Counted from the stretch's first letter, positions 29,315-38,174 are shown. The stretch is 64,000 bases of DNA from Zunongwangia mangrovi (GCF_900112105.1 NZ_FOKV01000001.1:1240001-1304000); one strand, 5' to 3'. The notes: generated by a model not told the origin, from the sequence alone. Made by a program: numbers and translations.

Positions 29315-30196
29315 TTAAATCGCTGCGGAAGAAGTTTCCATTTTACGATCTACTTTTTTTACGAGTCCTTGTAAAACTTTTCCTGGGCCAACTTCAGTAA
29401 AACTTGTAGCACCATCTTTCATCATATTTTGCACAGATTGAGTCCATTTTACCGGAGCTGTTAATTGAAATACCAAATTCTTCTGAATTTCAACCGGATC
29501 TGTTACCGCAGTAGTACTCACATTTTGATAAATAGGGCAGCTTGGATTCTTAAAGTTTGTAGCTTCTATTGCTGCTGCCAGTTCTTTTCTTGCCGGTTCC
29601 ATAAGTGGTGAATGGAAAGCTCCACCAACAGGAAGCAGTAATGCACGTTTAGCTCCTCTTCCTTTTAATTCTTCGCAGGCTTTTTCTACAGCTGCAACTT
29701 CGCCAGAAATTACTAATTGCCCTGGGCAGTTATAATTGGCCGCAACAACAGTTCCTTCAATTTCAGCACAAACAGCTTCTACCAACTCATCTTCTAATCC
29801 TAAAACTGCAGCCATTGTAGATGGCGTGATTTCGCAGGCTTTTTGCATAGCTAAAGCACGTTGAGAAACAAGTTTTAGGGCGTCTTCAAATTCTAAAGTA
29901 TTATTAGCTACAAGAGCAGAAAATTCTCCTAAAGAATGCCCGGCAACCATATCTGGTTTAAAATCTGCTCCTAAAACTTTACTTAAAATCACGCTGTGCA
30001 AAAATACTGCAGGCTGGGTAACCTTAGTTTGTTTTAGATCTTCAGCAGATCCGCTAAACATTGTTTCGGTTATAGAAAAGCCAAGAATTTCATTTGCTCT
30101 ATCAAATAATTCTTTAGCTTCAGCAGACTTTTCATATAGATCTGCTCCCATTCCTGAAAATTGTGCTCCCTGTCCGGGAAAAACGTATGCTTTCAT
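29315..30196 (-). CDS. fabD: Malonyl-CoA:ACP transacylase FabD
   Basis: 293 residues. The enzyme moves malonyl groups from CoA to acyl carrier protein to feed fatty-acid synthesis. The signatures are complete: FPGQGAQ near the N-terminus, nucleophile S88 in AGHSLGEFSAL, and partner H195 in GGAFHSPLM. The C-terminal EVGPGKVLQGL motif is present. It is not within a fab operon here: convergent with the DegT-type gene and about 200 bases from the next gene. Cytoplasmic. Confidence 0.97.
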   Translation of the reverse strand: MKAYVFPGQGAQFSGMGADLYEKSAEAKELFDRANEILGFSITETMFSGSAEDLKQTKVTQPAVFLHSVILSKVLGADFKPDMVAGHSLGEFSALVANNTLEFEDALKLVSQRALAMQKACEITPSTMAAVLGLEDELVEAVCAEIEGTVVAANYNCPGQLVISGEVAAVEKACEELKGRGAKRALLLPVGGAFHSPLMEPARKELAAAIEATNFKNPSCPIYQNVSTTAVTDPVEIQKNLVFQLTAPVKWTQSVQNMMKDGATSFTEVGPGKVLQGLVKKVDRKMETSSAAI

Positions 30197-30335
30197 TTTC
30201 TAAATTTTATCCTTAAAAAAGGGCTTTAATAGCTGTTTCGATCCTAATATTGGCTTCGAAACTCGAAATTATAAATAATTACGTCATTTTCTTCAGCAGA
30301 AAAAATAACGGAATAATGGCAAAAATAGGAAGAAT

Positions 30336-30377
30336 AAAAAAGACCTCACAACAAAAAGTAGCTGCGAGGTCTTTTCG
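30336..30377 (-). terminator. Intrinsic terminator of the PNPOx-like gene
   Basis: AGACCTC (30341-30347) pairs with GAGGTCT (30366-30372), with a T run on the minus strand after the stem. Confidence 0.85.
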
Positions 30378-30395
30378 ACAAATACACTATTAATA

Positions 30396-30896
30396 TTATA
30401 GGTCTAATTTTCCTTTTTCTCCTATATCTTGTTGATTTCCTGTAACGGCCGATACGCCCATTTTAAATAGCGATACATATTTGTTAGATTTTGTATCCCA
30501 GTAATAAGCTTCTTCAGGATTCACCTTAATTGCGCTAAGGTTTGGATCATCTGTTCCTTTAAACCAAGTATCGTCTACGCTACTATAAAGGTCTTCTAAA
30601 ATATCGCTTTTGGTAACTATAGATGCCTGGCCATAAATACTAATGAATTCGTAATCTTTAACATCACTATAAAGAAGCTGAACATCACTATCTTTTACAA
30701 TATTGGCATTGTGATCACTGTTTAGACCGCTTAAAAACCAAATATTACCTTCGGTATCTACTTTTTTAGTGGTCATAGGTATGGCATCTACTGGCTTGCT
30801 ACCAATATTGGTTACCAGCATACCGGTTTTAATATCTTCAACAAAAGATTTTACTTTTTTTCTAGCTTCACTGTATTCTAAATTCTCTGTGCTCAT
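30396..30896 (-). CDS. Pyridoxamine 5'-phosphate oxidase-fold protein (general stress protein 26 type)
   Basis: 166 residues with the split-barrel flavin-binding fold. DIKTGMLVTNIGSKPVDAIPM and GNIWFLSGLNSDH match the start of the general stress protein 26 family, and the middle strand VQLLYSDVKDYEFISIYGQA follows the same pattern. In these proteins the cofactor may be FMN, FAD or F420, and the substrate is usually unknown; many respond to stress. It is not a true PdxH. The gene stands alone, with its own terminator. Confidence 0.88.
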   Translation of the reverse strand: MSTENLEYSEARKKVKSFVEDIKTGMLVTNIGSKPVDAIPMTTKKVDTEGNIWFLSGLNSDHNANIVKDSDVQLLYSDVKDYEFISIYGQASIVTKSDILEDLYSSVDDTWFKGTDDPNLSAIKVNPEEAYYWDTKSNKYVSLFKMGVSAVTGNQQDIGEKGKLDL

Positions 30897-30992
30897 AGTC
30901 TTTTTTATTTATTATGAAGATACAATTCAGCTTAGAGCTTAGCCGCTAATAAACTGCTAAAAACGAAATGCTTGCTGTTAAGAATTGTGAAA

Positions 30993-31856
30993 TTAGGTGT
31001 AGCGGTCGATAATATTTTTGCAGGAACCTAAATAGCCGGTACCAAATAAATTGAGATGTACAAGTAAATAATAAAGTTGCCAGATGGGTACGCGATCATC
31101 AAAACCTTTTTCTACGGGGAATTCTTCAAAGTAGGTGTTAAATAAAACCGAGTCGAATCCGCCAAAAAGTTTCATCATCGAAAGATCCATTTCTCGTGGC
31201 GCATAAGCAACGGCAGGATCGATTAGGCAGGGACTTCCTTCAGCATTAACAAGGTAATTACCGTTCCAAAGATCACCATGGATTAAAGCCGGTTTTTCCT
31301 GTGGGATAAGATCGTATAATTCTGAACAGAATTTTTTTGTGTCGCCTAAATCATAAGCTTGTTCTTTCGCTAGTTTGAATTGTGGTTCTAAGCGCTCTTC
31401 ATTATAGAAGTCAACAATATTTTCGTGCTCGTTATTTTGCTGAGGTAGGCTGCCAATATAATTATCTTCAGAAAAACCGAATTTCGGCTGCGTGTTTTTA
31501 TGTAAGTCGGCCATTTGCTTCCCAAAAACTGTCCAGAAATTGGATGATCTTGAACCTGTTTCCCGATGTTCCATTAAAAGGCAGGAGTAGTCGTTTTCAG
31601 TATATACATCGATCATTTGTGGTACATCGATGGCTTCAGCAGCTTTTAAAGCTTTCATTCCCGCCATTTCAGCTTCAAACATTCCTGGGAATTTTGTGGC
31701 GCTATTCATTTTTACCACCTTCTTTCCTTCCGTAGTATTCAGCAAAAAAACATCATTAATATCTCCTCCAGATAGCGAGGTGATATTGTTGATTTTTAGA
31801 TTGTTTTTTTCTTCAATTATTTTAAAAAGTGGCTGATAGTTTTCATTTACGCTCAT
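30993..31856 (-). CDS. Fructosamine-3-kinase family protein
   Basis: 287 residues with an aminoglycoside-phosphotransferase-like kinase fold. The catalytic loop is ALIHGDLWNGNYL, followed by the metal-binding CLIDPAVAYA. Family members phosphorylate ketosamines on glycated proteins or free sugars, so that the adduct falls off (protein deglycation). The N-terminal Gly-rich loop TSLSGGDINDVFLL is typical. The start overlaps the end of folA by 14 bases, so the two are translated from one message, folA first. Substrate uncertain. Confidence 0.9.
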   Translation of the reverse strand: MSVNENYQPLFKIIEEKNNLKINNITSLSGGDINDVFLLNTTEGKKVVKMNSATKFPGMFEAEMAGMKALKAAEAIDVPQMIDVYTENDYSCLLMEHRETGSRSSNFWTVFGKQMADLHKNTQPKFGFSEDNYIGSLPQQNNEHENIVDFYNEERLEPQFKLAKEQAYDLGDTKKFCSELYDLIPQEKPALIHGDLWNGNYLVNAEGSPCLIDPAVAYAPREMDLSMMKLFGGFDSVLFNTYFEEFPVEKGFDDRVPIWQLYYLLVHLNLFGTGYLGSCKNIIDRYT

Positions 31857-32334
31857 AAGTTAGGTAACTAAAAGAGTATTTGTGTTTCTCGTCTTTTTCA
31901 TGAAAAACCTCTTCAGTTAACTTCCATTCCTTTTCGTCGATTTCAGGAAAAAAAGTATCGGCATCATCAAAGCTTTCATGAACACGGGTAAGTTCGATCT
32001 TGTCTGTTCTTTCCAATCCCATTTTATAGATCTCACCACCACCAATTATAAACGGATTTGGATCCAGGTCTTGTGCGATCTTTAATGCCAGTGATAAACT
32101 TTTTACAACATAAACTCCTTTGCCAGGATCGTAATCTTCGTTTCTGGTAATTACAAAATGAGTACGATTTGGTAGTAATCCATCAAAACTTTCAAAGGTT
32201 TTGCGGCCCATAATAATCGGGTGATTACTGGTTAGTTTTTTAAATCGTTTAAAATCATCTGGTAATCGCCATAAAAGGTCGTTTTCTTTTCCAAGAGCAT
32301 TATTTTCGGCCGCAGCCGCGATCATTGTAACCAT
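31843..32334 (-). CDS. folA: Dihydrofolate reductase
   Basis: 163 residues, the normal length. It reduces dihydrofolate to tetrahydrofolate with NADPH, restoring the folate used by thymidylate synthase. Seen are the substrate loop (AAAENNALGKENDLLWRLP) with its Trp, the NADPH-binding MGRKTFESF and the GGGEIY motif. It lies 3 bases after the 2TM gene and overlaps the fructosamine-kinase gene, all on the minus strand. thyA is 7 kb away on the same strand, so the thymidylate genes are near each other but not in one operon. Confidence 0.97.
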   Translation of the reverse strand: MVTMIAAAAENNALGKENDLLWRLPDDFKRFKKLTSNHPIIMGRKTFESFDGLLPNRTHFVITRNEDYDPGKGVYVVKSLSLALKIAQDLDPNPFIIGGGEIYKMGLERTDKIELTRVHESFDDADTFFPEIDEKEWKLTEEVFHEKDEKHKYSFSYLTYERK

Positions 32335-32337
32335 AAG

Positions 32338-32814
32338 TTAGTGATTGTTGTTTTGGTCTGGTTTATCTGGAGAGATTGGTTTAAATCTTTCGTTAGTTTC
32401 GTTGTTTTCTGGGAAGTTTTTTTGATTACTTTTATTAGGTAGCGGATGATCTTTCTCTACCTGTTGCTGTAATTTAGCAATCTTTTCTTTTTGCTTAGCA
32501 ACAAGTTTATCGATCTGTTTTGCCTGCCATTCTTTTCCCATAAACGTATTTACTAAAAGCACATTAAAGAAGTGAATCAAAAAGATAAATCCCCAAATAA
32601 GGATAACCCAAACAAACCAATTATAGCCTAATAGTAATATATCTTCTTTAAAGCCTATTACCACATTTAAAATAATAGCCAAAATAGAAGCGCCAAGAAA
32701 TACGATAAAGTGCTGAAAGAGTCTTTTTTTCTGAAGTGTTCTTTTTCTGGCATTTTCGTACAATTCGCGCTGTTCGGCATCTACTTTAGAAGTATTTTTC
32801 TTTTTAGAGAACAT
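32338..32814 (-). CDS. 2TM-domain membrane protein
   Basis: 158 residues. A basic N-terminus (ARKRTLQKKRLFQHF) leads into two membrane helices at about 36-56 and 66-92, with a short loop of about ten residues. A charged coiled coil (about 95-125) and a polar, Asn/Pro-rich tail follow. This is the 2TM family found mostly in Bacteroidota, sometimes attached to LytTR regulators; here it is stand-alone. It is the first gene of a tight set with folA and the fructosamine-kinase gene. Function unknown. Confidence 0.85.
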   Translation of the reverse strand: MFSKKKNTSKVDAEQRELYENARKRTLQKKRLFQHFIVFLGASILAIILNVVIGFKEDILLLGYNWFVWVILIWGFIFLIHFFNVLLVNTFMGKEWQAKQIDKLVAKQKEKIAKLQQQVEKDHPLPNKSNQKNFPENNETNERFKPISPDKPDQNNNH

Positions 32815-32878
32815 AAATAAAGGTACTTTAGTGCTATTAACAAATTTACATTTTTTAGAACTGAATTCTTTAAGGCTT

Positions 32879-33964
32879 ATGAGTAATTTAAGAAAAGGCT
32901 TTCCCGTTTTAGACCGATATACTTACCTAAATACAGCAGCTTCGGGATTACTTCACGAGAAAGTTTTAGAATTCAGGCAAGAGCACGATCTCGATTTTTT
33001 AATTTCAGGCAGTGTTTTAAAAGAAGGCCAAGGAAAACTTCTAACCGGCGTTCGTGAAGAAGTTGGTGAAGCTTTTAATTGTGCGCCAAACAGGGTAGGA
33101 CTGGTACCTAATTTTTCTTATGGTTTTAATACGCTTTTGGAAGGAGTCGAAAAACCCAAAAAGGTGTTGTTGCTGAAAAATGATTACCCGTCGATCAACT
33201 GGCCTGTAGAATCCAGAGATTTTGAAATTTGTTATGCTGAAATCAATGAGTTTTTAGAAGAAAATATTGTTGAAGCTTTAAAGAAGGAACAACCTGAGTT
33301 TTTTGCATTTAGTGTTGTGCAATATATCAACGGAATTAAGCTAAGTATCGCATTCCTCACCCAGCTAAAAAAGGATTTTCCAGACGTTATTTTTATTGCA
33401 GACGGGACGCAGTTTTTGGGAACTGAAGCTTTCGATTTTGATGCCACGGGAATAGATGTTTTAATCTCCAGTACGTATAAATGGCTAAATGCCGGCTACG
33501 GTAATGGTTTTATGCTTTTCAATAAAGATATCGAAGGTAAAGTATCACCAAAACATTTGGGTTTTGGTTCTTTGCAAGGAAAGTATAAAGCGCATGAAGG
33601 CAATTTCCTGGGTAAATTTGAACCTGGGCATCAGGATACTTTAAACTATGGGAGTTTAGGTGAAGCTCTAAAATTGATCAAAAATATCGGTATTTCTACG
33701 ATAGAAGATCAGGTGAGTATTTTAAAAGGTCAGGCTAAAAAGCTTTTTACTGAAATGAATTTATTAGAAGATGCTGTTGTAAAAAGAGGCGATCATTCAT
33801 CGATTTTCAATATAAAAGGAGACGATAAATTATATCAGTATTTACGAGAAAAAGATATCATAGTTTCGCAGCGCGGTGAAGGTTTACGTGTGAGTTTCCA
33901 CTATTTTAATACCGAAGAAGAACTGGAAATTCTGGAAAAGGCACTTAAAGCTTACAAAGGATAG
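32879..33964 (+). CDS. Class V aminotransferase-fold PLP enzyme
   Basis: 361 residues from ATG 32879; an in-frame start 48 bases earlier would add 16 residues with no family support. The fold is that of NifS/Csd and kynureninase-like enzymes: YLNTAASG at the start, D175 in ADGTQ and the PLP lysine K201 in SSTYKWLNAGYGNGF. The catalytic cysteine loop of cysteine desulfurases is not apparent. The substrate is unknown. The ergothioneine genes lie about 1.1 kb past its 3' end on the other strand, and EgtE lyases belong to this same fold, so a link is worth considering but not shown. Confidence 0.88.
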   Translation: MSNLRKGFPVLDRYTYLNTAASGLLHEKVLEFRQEHDLDFLISGSVLKEGQGKLLTGVREEVGEAFNCAPNRVGLVPNFSYGFNTLLEGVEKPKKVLLLKNDYPSINWPVESRDFEICYAEINEFLEENIVEALKKEQPEFFAFSVVQYINGIKLSIAFLTQLKKDFPDVIFIADGTQFLGTEAFDFDATGIDVLISSTYKWLNAGYGNGFMLFNKDIEGKVSPKHLGFGSLQGKYKAHEGNFLGKFEPGHQDTLNYGSLGEALKLIKNIGISTIEDQVSILKGQAKKLFTEMNLLEDAVVKRGDHSSIFNIKGDDKLYQYLREKDIIVSQRGEGLRVSFHYFNTEEELEILEKALKAYKG

Positions 33965-33996
33965 ATGCTATCTGAAATTCAAGAATTTATTAATTC

Positions 33997-34278
33997 TCAC
34001 TCCTTAATTTCTACACCATTTTTAAAGGCTACGTAGTTTTGAATGGGTTTTGCAGCGTGGCTGGCTTGCGGATAGTACCAGGCAGCATCTTCGTTTTTCT
34101 CGCCATCAACCTCTAACGTAAAATAGGATGCAAGACCTTTCCAGGGACAGCGTGTTTGTTTTTTGCTGTTTTTAAAGTATTCTTTTTTTATACTTTCCAT
34201 CGGGAAATAGCAGTTGCTTTCTACTTTTTTAGTATCTGCACTTTCAGCAATCACGGTATTTTTCCAAATCGCTTTCAT
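33997..34278 (-). CDS. DUF427-family protein
   Basis: 93 residues forming the whole small beta-barrel domain. It begins MKAIWKNTVIAES and has the family hallmarks CYFPMESI, WKGLASYFTL and AAWYYPQ. Members are widespread soluble proteins without a settled biochemical role. The upstream gene ends two bases before its start, so the pair is co-transcribed. Confidence 0.92.
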   Translation of the reverse strand: MKAIWKNTVIAESADTKKVESNCYFPMESIKKEYFKNSKKQTRCPWKGLASYFTLEVDGEKNEDAAWYYPQASHAAKPIQNYVAFKNGVEIKE

Positions 34279-34280
34279 AA

Positions 34281-34886
34281 TTACTGATTTTCGATAAAAA
34301 CCTGAGAAGTTTTATTAGGAAGTTGAATTAAAATTCCGAAGCGATTATTATCCAATTTCGCTAAAACAATATTAGATTTTCCGTTCTTATAAACAAAACC
34401 AGTCCAAGCGCTGTTAAAAGCATTTTCAGAATGCTCAATATTCATTTTTGTTGAAAATGAATAGGTTTTTTCGCCCAACACAATGCTGTTTTCCTCTGAA
34501 TTTAAGCTGAAATTGGGATAAGTATCTTCAGTAGATCGAAATTCGATACTTTCTGCGGTCTTTTTTATATCGTAAGATAAATGGCTATTAGTTCTTATAA
34601 TTTTAGAATATTCATTTTCCCCGGAAGAAGTGTTTTCTTTGATTCTCGCCTTTTCTGAAAGAAAATTTAGTATAGAACCGTCTGGTTTATCTTCAAACTG
34701 TAGACTCTTCTCTAATTCGGTATTTCTTTTTGATTTTTCAACAGTTTCGATTTCTGAAAAAATGATTTTCCCTTGCGGAATGAATCGCTTTAAGCCTGTA
34801 TTTTCTGAAGTTTCAGCATAATCCTGCATCGGGATAAATGCGAAACTTAAAAGAATGGCAGAAAAAAGGAAAAGTAACTTTTTCAT
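34281..34886 (-). CDS. Exported protein of unknown function, 201 residues
   Basis: A Sec signal peptide (MKKLLFLFSAILLSFAFIP) is followed by a polar, Ser/Glu/Asn-rich protein with beta-strand-like segments. No Cys is seen at the cleavage site, so it is not a lipoprotein. I recognise no family. It is co-transcribed with the DUF427 gene (two-base gap). Upstream lies a pair of REP-like hairpins, so its promoter should be in the roughly 45 bases right before the start. Confidence 0.7.
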   Translation of the reverse strand: MKKLLFLFSAILLSFAFIPMQDYAETSENTGLKRFIPQGKIIFSEIETVEKSKRNTELEKSLQFEDKPDGSILNFLSEKARIKENTSSGENEYSKIIRTNSHLSYDIKKTAESIEFRSTEDTYPNFSLNSEENSIVLGEKTYSFSTKMNIEHSENAFNSAWTGFVYKNGKSNIVLAKLDNNRFGILIQLPNKTSQVFIENQ

Positions 34887-34931
34887 AGAAATAGATTTGA
34901 TTATCCGTAATTAGTCATAATTTTTTGTTTT

Positions 34932-35021
34932 CGTCTTTCCGGACTTGATCCGGAATCTCATACTATACTACACTGAAAACAACTTATTGTGATGAGACCC
35001 TGAATCGAGTTCAGGGTGACT
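34932..35021. repeat. Two opposed REP-like palindromic units
   Basis: Unit A (34933-34961) starts GTCTTTCCGGACTTGATCCG. Unit B (34992-35020), read on the other strand, starts GTCACCCTGAACTCGATTCA. Both end TCTCAT, and each folds into its own hairpin (TCCGGACTTGATCCGGA; CCCTGAACTCGATTCAGGG). They face each other across a 30-base spacer, the layout of REP/BIME elements mobilised by RAYT transposases. They lie between the start of an exported-protein gene and the 3' end of egtD. Confidence 0.8.
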
Positions 35022-35077
35022 ACCTCCAATTATAATTTATTGCGGACATTCGTAAATTGATTTTATTCGTTTCAGAT

Positions 35078-36055
35078 CTAAAGATCTTTCCTTCTAAAGA
35101 TATAATTTTTGTAGCAGTTTTCCGAATCGCTAAATTCTTCAATAACTTCTAAGCCAGCTTCTTTGGCTAGCCATTGCACAATATTATCGTCGTATTTCTG
35201 TGAAATTTCAGTATGAATGGTTTCCCAGGCATCAAAATGAATGTCCAGGCCAAGCTTGTCGATTTTTACCTGCTGTTCTTTTTTGCTCACTAGGTAACTC
35301 GCTGCCGTACCGGTTTCAGGGTTGTAGGTTTCCCAGTGTTTAAAATCATCGGTATTAAAGTCGGCTTCCAACTCGTTATTCATTCTTACCAGAAGATTTT
35401 TATTGAAAGCTTCTGTGATTCCGTGGGGATCATTATAAGCATCCAGGATTATTTGAGGATCTTTTTTCTGATCGAAGCCCATAAATAACATATCTTCTTC
35501 ACTCATCGCTTCGCAGATATTCTTTAAAAAATCGATCGCTTTTTCATGCAAAAGATTCCCAATGTTAGAGCCCAAAACCATGATCACTTTTTTGCGCGAG
35601 TTATAATCGGCCAGTTTCTCTAAGGTTTTAAAATAGGTTCCTTGCTGAGTTTTTATGTTTACGCCGGGAATTTCTGTTTTTAAAGCCTCCTCTAATTCGT
35701 CTAAAACATGCTGACTAATATCGACCGGTAGATAATTGAAATCATAATTTTTAGCCACCAGATGCTTTAGTAAAACTTTCGTTTTTTTACCGTCGCCGGC
35801 GCCAAGTTCTATAAGGTCAAAGCCTTTTTCGCTATTGAAAGAATCGGCGATCGAAGCTGTATGTTGCTGAAGAATGCCAAGTTCGCAATTGGTTAAATAA
35901 TACTCTGGCATATTCATGATCTGCTGAAAGAGCTTATCTCCTTTTTCATCATAAATATATTTTGAAAGTAGATATTTAGGAAAGCTGGTTAGGCCTTTAG
36001 CAACATCTTCTTCAAAAGCAGTTTCATATTTTGTGGTAGTTGGTGTAGATTTCAT
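35078..36055 (-). CDS. egtD: L-histidine N-alpha-methyltransferase EgtD
   Basis: 325 residues. The enzyme trimethylates histidine with S-adenosylmethionine to make hercynine, the first step to ergothioneine. Signatures of the family are all seen: MPEYYLTNCELGIL (histidine pocket), the SAM-binding ELGAGDGKKT, and MVLGSNIGNLLHE. The gene follows egtB after 15 bases and both read on the minus strand, so it is the second gene of the pair. The REP-like hairpins just past its stop could protect the 3' end of the message. Confidence 0.96.
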   Translation of the reverse strand: MKSTPTTTKYETAFEEDVAKGLTSFPKYLLSKYIYDEKGDKLFQQIMNMPEYYLTNCELGILQQHTASIADSFNSEKGFDLIELGAGDGKKTKVLLKHLVAKNYDFNYLPVDISQHVLDELEEALKTEIPGVNIKTQQGTYFKTLEKLADYNSRKKVIMVLGSNIGNLLHEKAIDFLKNICEAMSEEDMLFMGFDQKKDPQIILDAYNDPHGITEAFNKNLLVRMNNELEADFNTDDFKHWETYNPETGTAASYLVSKKEQQVKIDKLGLDIHFDAWETIHTEISQKYDDNIVQWLAKEAGLEVIEEFSDSENCYKNYIFRRKDL

Positions 36056-36070
36056 AATGTAAGTTGATCG

Positions 36071-37234
36071 TTATTTTGCAAGGCGAATTCCTGTGAATTG
36101 CCAGCGTAAAGGGGCATGGAAAAAGTTGCGATAAGTTGGTCTTGTATGTTTGTTGGAAGTAGCAACAGAGCCACCACGTAACACCTTTTGATTCACCATA
36201 AACTTACCATTGTATTCGCCTAAAGCGCCAGGAGCTTTGCTGTAACCGGGATATGGAGAGTAAGCGCTTTCTGTCCATTCCCAACGTGATCCCCAGTTAA
36301 ATTTGCTGTTGGCAACTTCCCATTCCTGCTCGGTTGGCAAGCGTAAACCTTTCCATTGTGCAAAAGCAAAAGCTTCGTAATAGCTAATATGACTTAGCGG
36401 CGCATCTAAAATTAATTTTTGTAAACCTTGCAGTGTAAATTGATGCCAATCGCCATCGATGTTGTGCCAGTAAGAAGGTGCTGAAATTTGATTGGTATTT
36501 ACCCAATCCCAGCCTTCAGCATGCCAAAGTAAAACATCCTTGTAACCACCGGCTTCAATAAATTCGATATATTCCTTATTGGTTACCAGTTTATTCGAAA
36601 TTTGATAATCGGCTAAATAAACGGTGTGGCGACCAAGTTCGTTATCGTAACAAAAATCGGTGTTATTATGGCCAATATCATAATTCCCCTTTTCTACAGC
36701 GATCCATTCCTGCGGAATATCCTGAATCGGGTTTTCTTCAAACTGGTCGTTGTATTTGGGGAAAAGCGGATTGTTTCCTAAAATGTATTTTATATCGGTA
36801 TATAATAATTCCTGGTGTTGCTTTTCGTGATGGCAGCCAATCTCGATCACTTCTAAAATTTCAGGACTTAACTCTTCAGATTCGATAAAATCTTTTAATG
36901 CTTTAGAAACATAATTCCTGTACTTATACACCCATGCAACGGTTGGGCGCGAAAGATTTCCGCGATCTGTACGTATCACCTTTTCGCCTACGCTTTCGTA
37001 ATAACTATTAAAAACATAAGCCGAATGATCATCAAAAAGCTGATAGTCGCTTTTGTAAGGTTTTAGCACAAATTCTTCAAAGAACCAGGTCGTATGTCCC
37101 AAATGCCATTTAGGCGGAGAAACATCTACAATGGGTTGTACAACGTAATCTTCGGTTTCCAGAAAAGAACAAATAAGTTCAGATTGTGCTCGCGTTTCGT
37201 TGAAAAAATCTAATAATTCAGATTGTAGAAGCAT
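36071..37234 (-). CDS. egtB: Ergothioneine biosynthesis protein EgtB (iron-dependent sulfoxide synthase)
   Basis: 387 residues. EgtB joins hercynine to a thiol (gamma-glutamylcysteine or cysteine) using iron and oxygen. The N-terminal DinB-like part supplies the iron ligands: KWHLGHTTWFFE (probably H47) and CHHEKQHQE (H136 and H140). The C-terminal formylglycine-enzyme-like domain has RLPTEQEWEVA, WGSRWEWTESAY and VLRGGS. No egtA or egtC gene for gamma-glutamylcysteine and its removal is in the window, so cysteine may be the direct thiol donor. This is the first gene of the egtBD pair, with a candidate -7 box 32 bases upstream. Confidence 0.96.
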   Translation of the reverse strand: MLLQSELLDFFNETRAQSELICSFLETEDYVVQPIVDVSPPKWHLGHTTWFFEEFVLKPYKSDYQLFDDHSAYVFNSYYESVGEKVIRTDRGNLSRPTVAWVYKYRNYVSKALKDFIESEELSPEILEVIEIGCHHEKQHQELLYTDIKYILGNNPLFPKYNDQFEENPIQDIPQEWIAVEKGNYDIGHNNTDFCYDNELGRHTVYLADYQISNKLVTNKEYIEFIEAGGYKDVLLWHAEGWDWVNTNQISAPSYWHNIDGDWHQFTLQGLQKLILDAPLSHISYYEAFAFAQWKGLRLPTEQEWEVANSKFNWGSRWEWTESAYSPYPGYSKAPGALGEYNGKFMVNQKVLRGGSVATSNKHTRPTYRNFFHAPLRWQFTGIRLAK

Positions 37235-37265
37235 AAAAAGAGATGTGCGATTAGTGTGTATCTCT

Positions 37266-37273
37266 CAAATTTA
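37266..37273 (-). promoter_or_regulatory. Candidate -7 box TAAATTTG for egtB-egtD
   Basis: On the minus strand TAAATTTG matches TAnnTTTG exactly and lies 32 bases upstream of the egtB start. No TTG is found at the expected distance further up, so the -33 part is weak. Confidence 0.42.
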
Positions 37274-37347
37274 CAATTTTTTAGAGGCGATAAGTTTTCG
37301 TTTCCGTTAATCCCAAGTTAAAAAAGGAATAGCGATCGTAACGAAGT

Positions 37348-37361
37348 GAATAACGTTATTC
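37348..37361. repeat. Perfect palindrome GAATAACGTTATTC
   Basis: A 14-base perfect inverted repeat between the egtB start and the 3' end of a TonB-CTD-like gene. There is no U-tract, so it is not a standard terminator. It could be an operator for egtB or part of a decayed repeat. Confidence 0.3.
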
Positions 37362-37372
37362 GCGGGTTGAAT

Positions 37373-38119
37373 TTAATTGGTATATCCAAAAAATGGCATG
37401 TGATACGTAACCGCTACATTTTTTCCATCTTTTTGTGCCGGAATAAAGTCGTTAATTTTTGTGATTATATTCTCTATATTTCTATTCAATTTATCGTCTT
37501 TTCCAACACATTTTGCGATGTTAATTTCTCCATTTTCTGAAATCACAAAACTTAATGAAGCAGAGAAAGATTCTTCTTTCAGTAAACTTGTATTTACTCT
37601 TGGAAGTATATAATTTGCGAAATATTCAGAGATGCATTTTTTTGGTGTTTCTGTAGTTTTACATTTTTTAGGTAAAGGTGGTACATCATAATCCTTAGTG
37701 CTTAATGCTGAAGGAAACTTTTTGAAGTTGTTCAAATCCATTTTAAAATCTAAAATTGTATTCACAGGATGACCATTTTTTATTCCCGCGGTAAATTTTG
37801 GAAGCGTCATTATCAGGTTTTCTATTTCTGAAGAAATCTCTTTATTATCTGTTAAAGATCTGGACCATTTTACAACACCAAAGGAGTCAATAATAATCTT
37901 TGCACTTATTGGTAATTTTGCAATTGTGTCACTAAGAATATTGGTATTGAAATTCTGTTGTATGTGAACTTTTATCTTTTTAAGAGTACAATCCTCTGTT
38001 TTACTTTTACAACTATCAATAATAGGCTTGTTGTCTAATTCTTGCCAGGATATCATTTTCTGGCTACTTACTGTTGATATCTGGAAGAAAAACAAAAAAA
38101 GAATAGCAGTGATTTTCAT
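37373..38119 (-). CDS. Secreted protein with two TonB-C-terminal-like regions (TonB-CTD array member 3)
   Basis: 248 residues with a Sec signal peptide (MKITAILFLFFFQISTVSSQ). It looks like two diverged copies of the unit in its two upstream neighbours. Residues about 50-130 hold AKIIIDSFGVVKWSRSL and NLIMTLPKFTAGIKNGHPV; about 165-246 hold ISEYFANYILPRVN, SLSFVISENGEINIA and INDFIPAQKDGKNVAVTYHMPF. That pattern (variation, beta strand, then target of amount plus length) is the C-terminal domain of Bacteroidota TonB. No membrane anchor or Pro-rich spanner is present. Function unknown; last gene of a four-gene run headed by thyA. Confidence 0.75.
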   Translation of the reverse strand: MKITAILFLFFFQISTVSSQKMISWQELDNKPIIDSCKSKTEDCTLKKIKVHIQQNFNTNILSDTIAKLPISAKIIIDSFGVVKWSRSLTDNKEISSEIENLIMTLPKFTAGIKNGHPVNTILDFKMDLNNFKKFPSALSTKDYDVPPLPKKCKTTETPKKCISEYFANYILPRVNTSLLKEESFSASLSFVISENGEINIAKCVGKDDKLNRNIENIITKINDFIPAQKDGKNVAVTYHMPFFGYTN

Positions 38120-38174
38120 AATTTAGAGGTTGGTAGTTTTCAGAAAATGAAACCTTTAAATGTATGAAAAAAAA

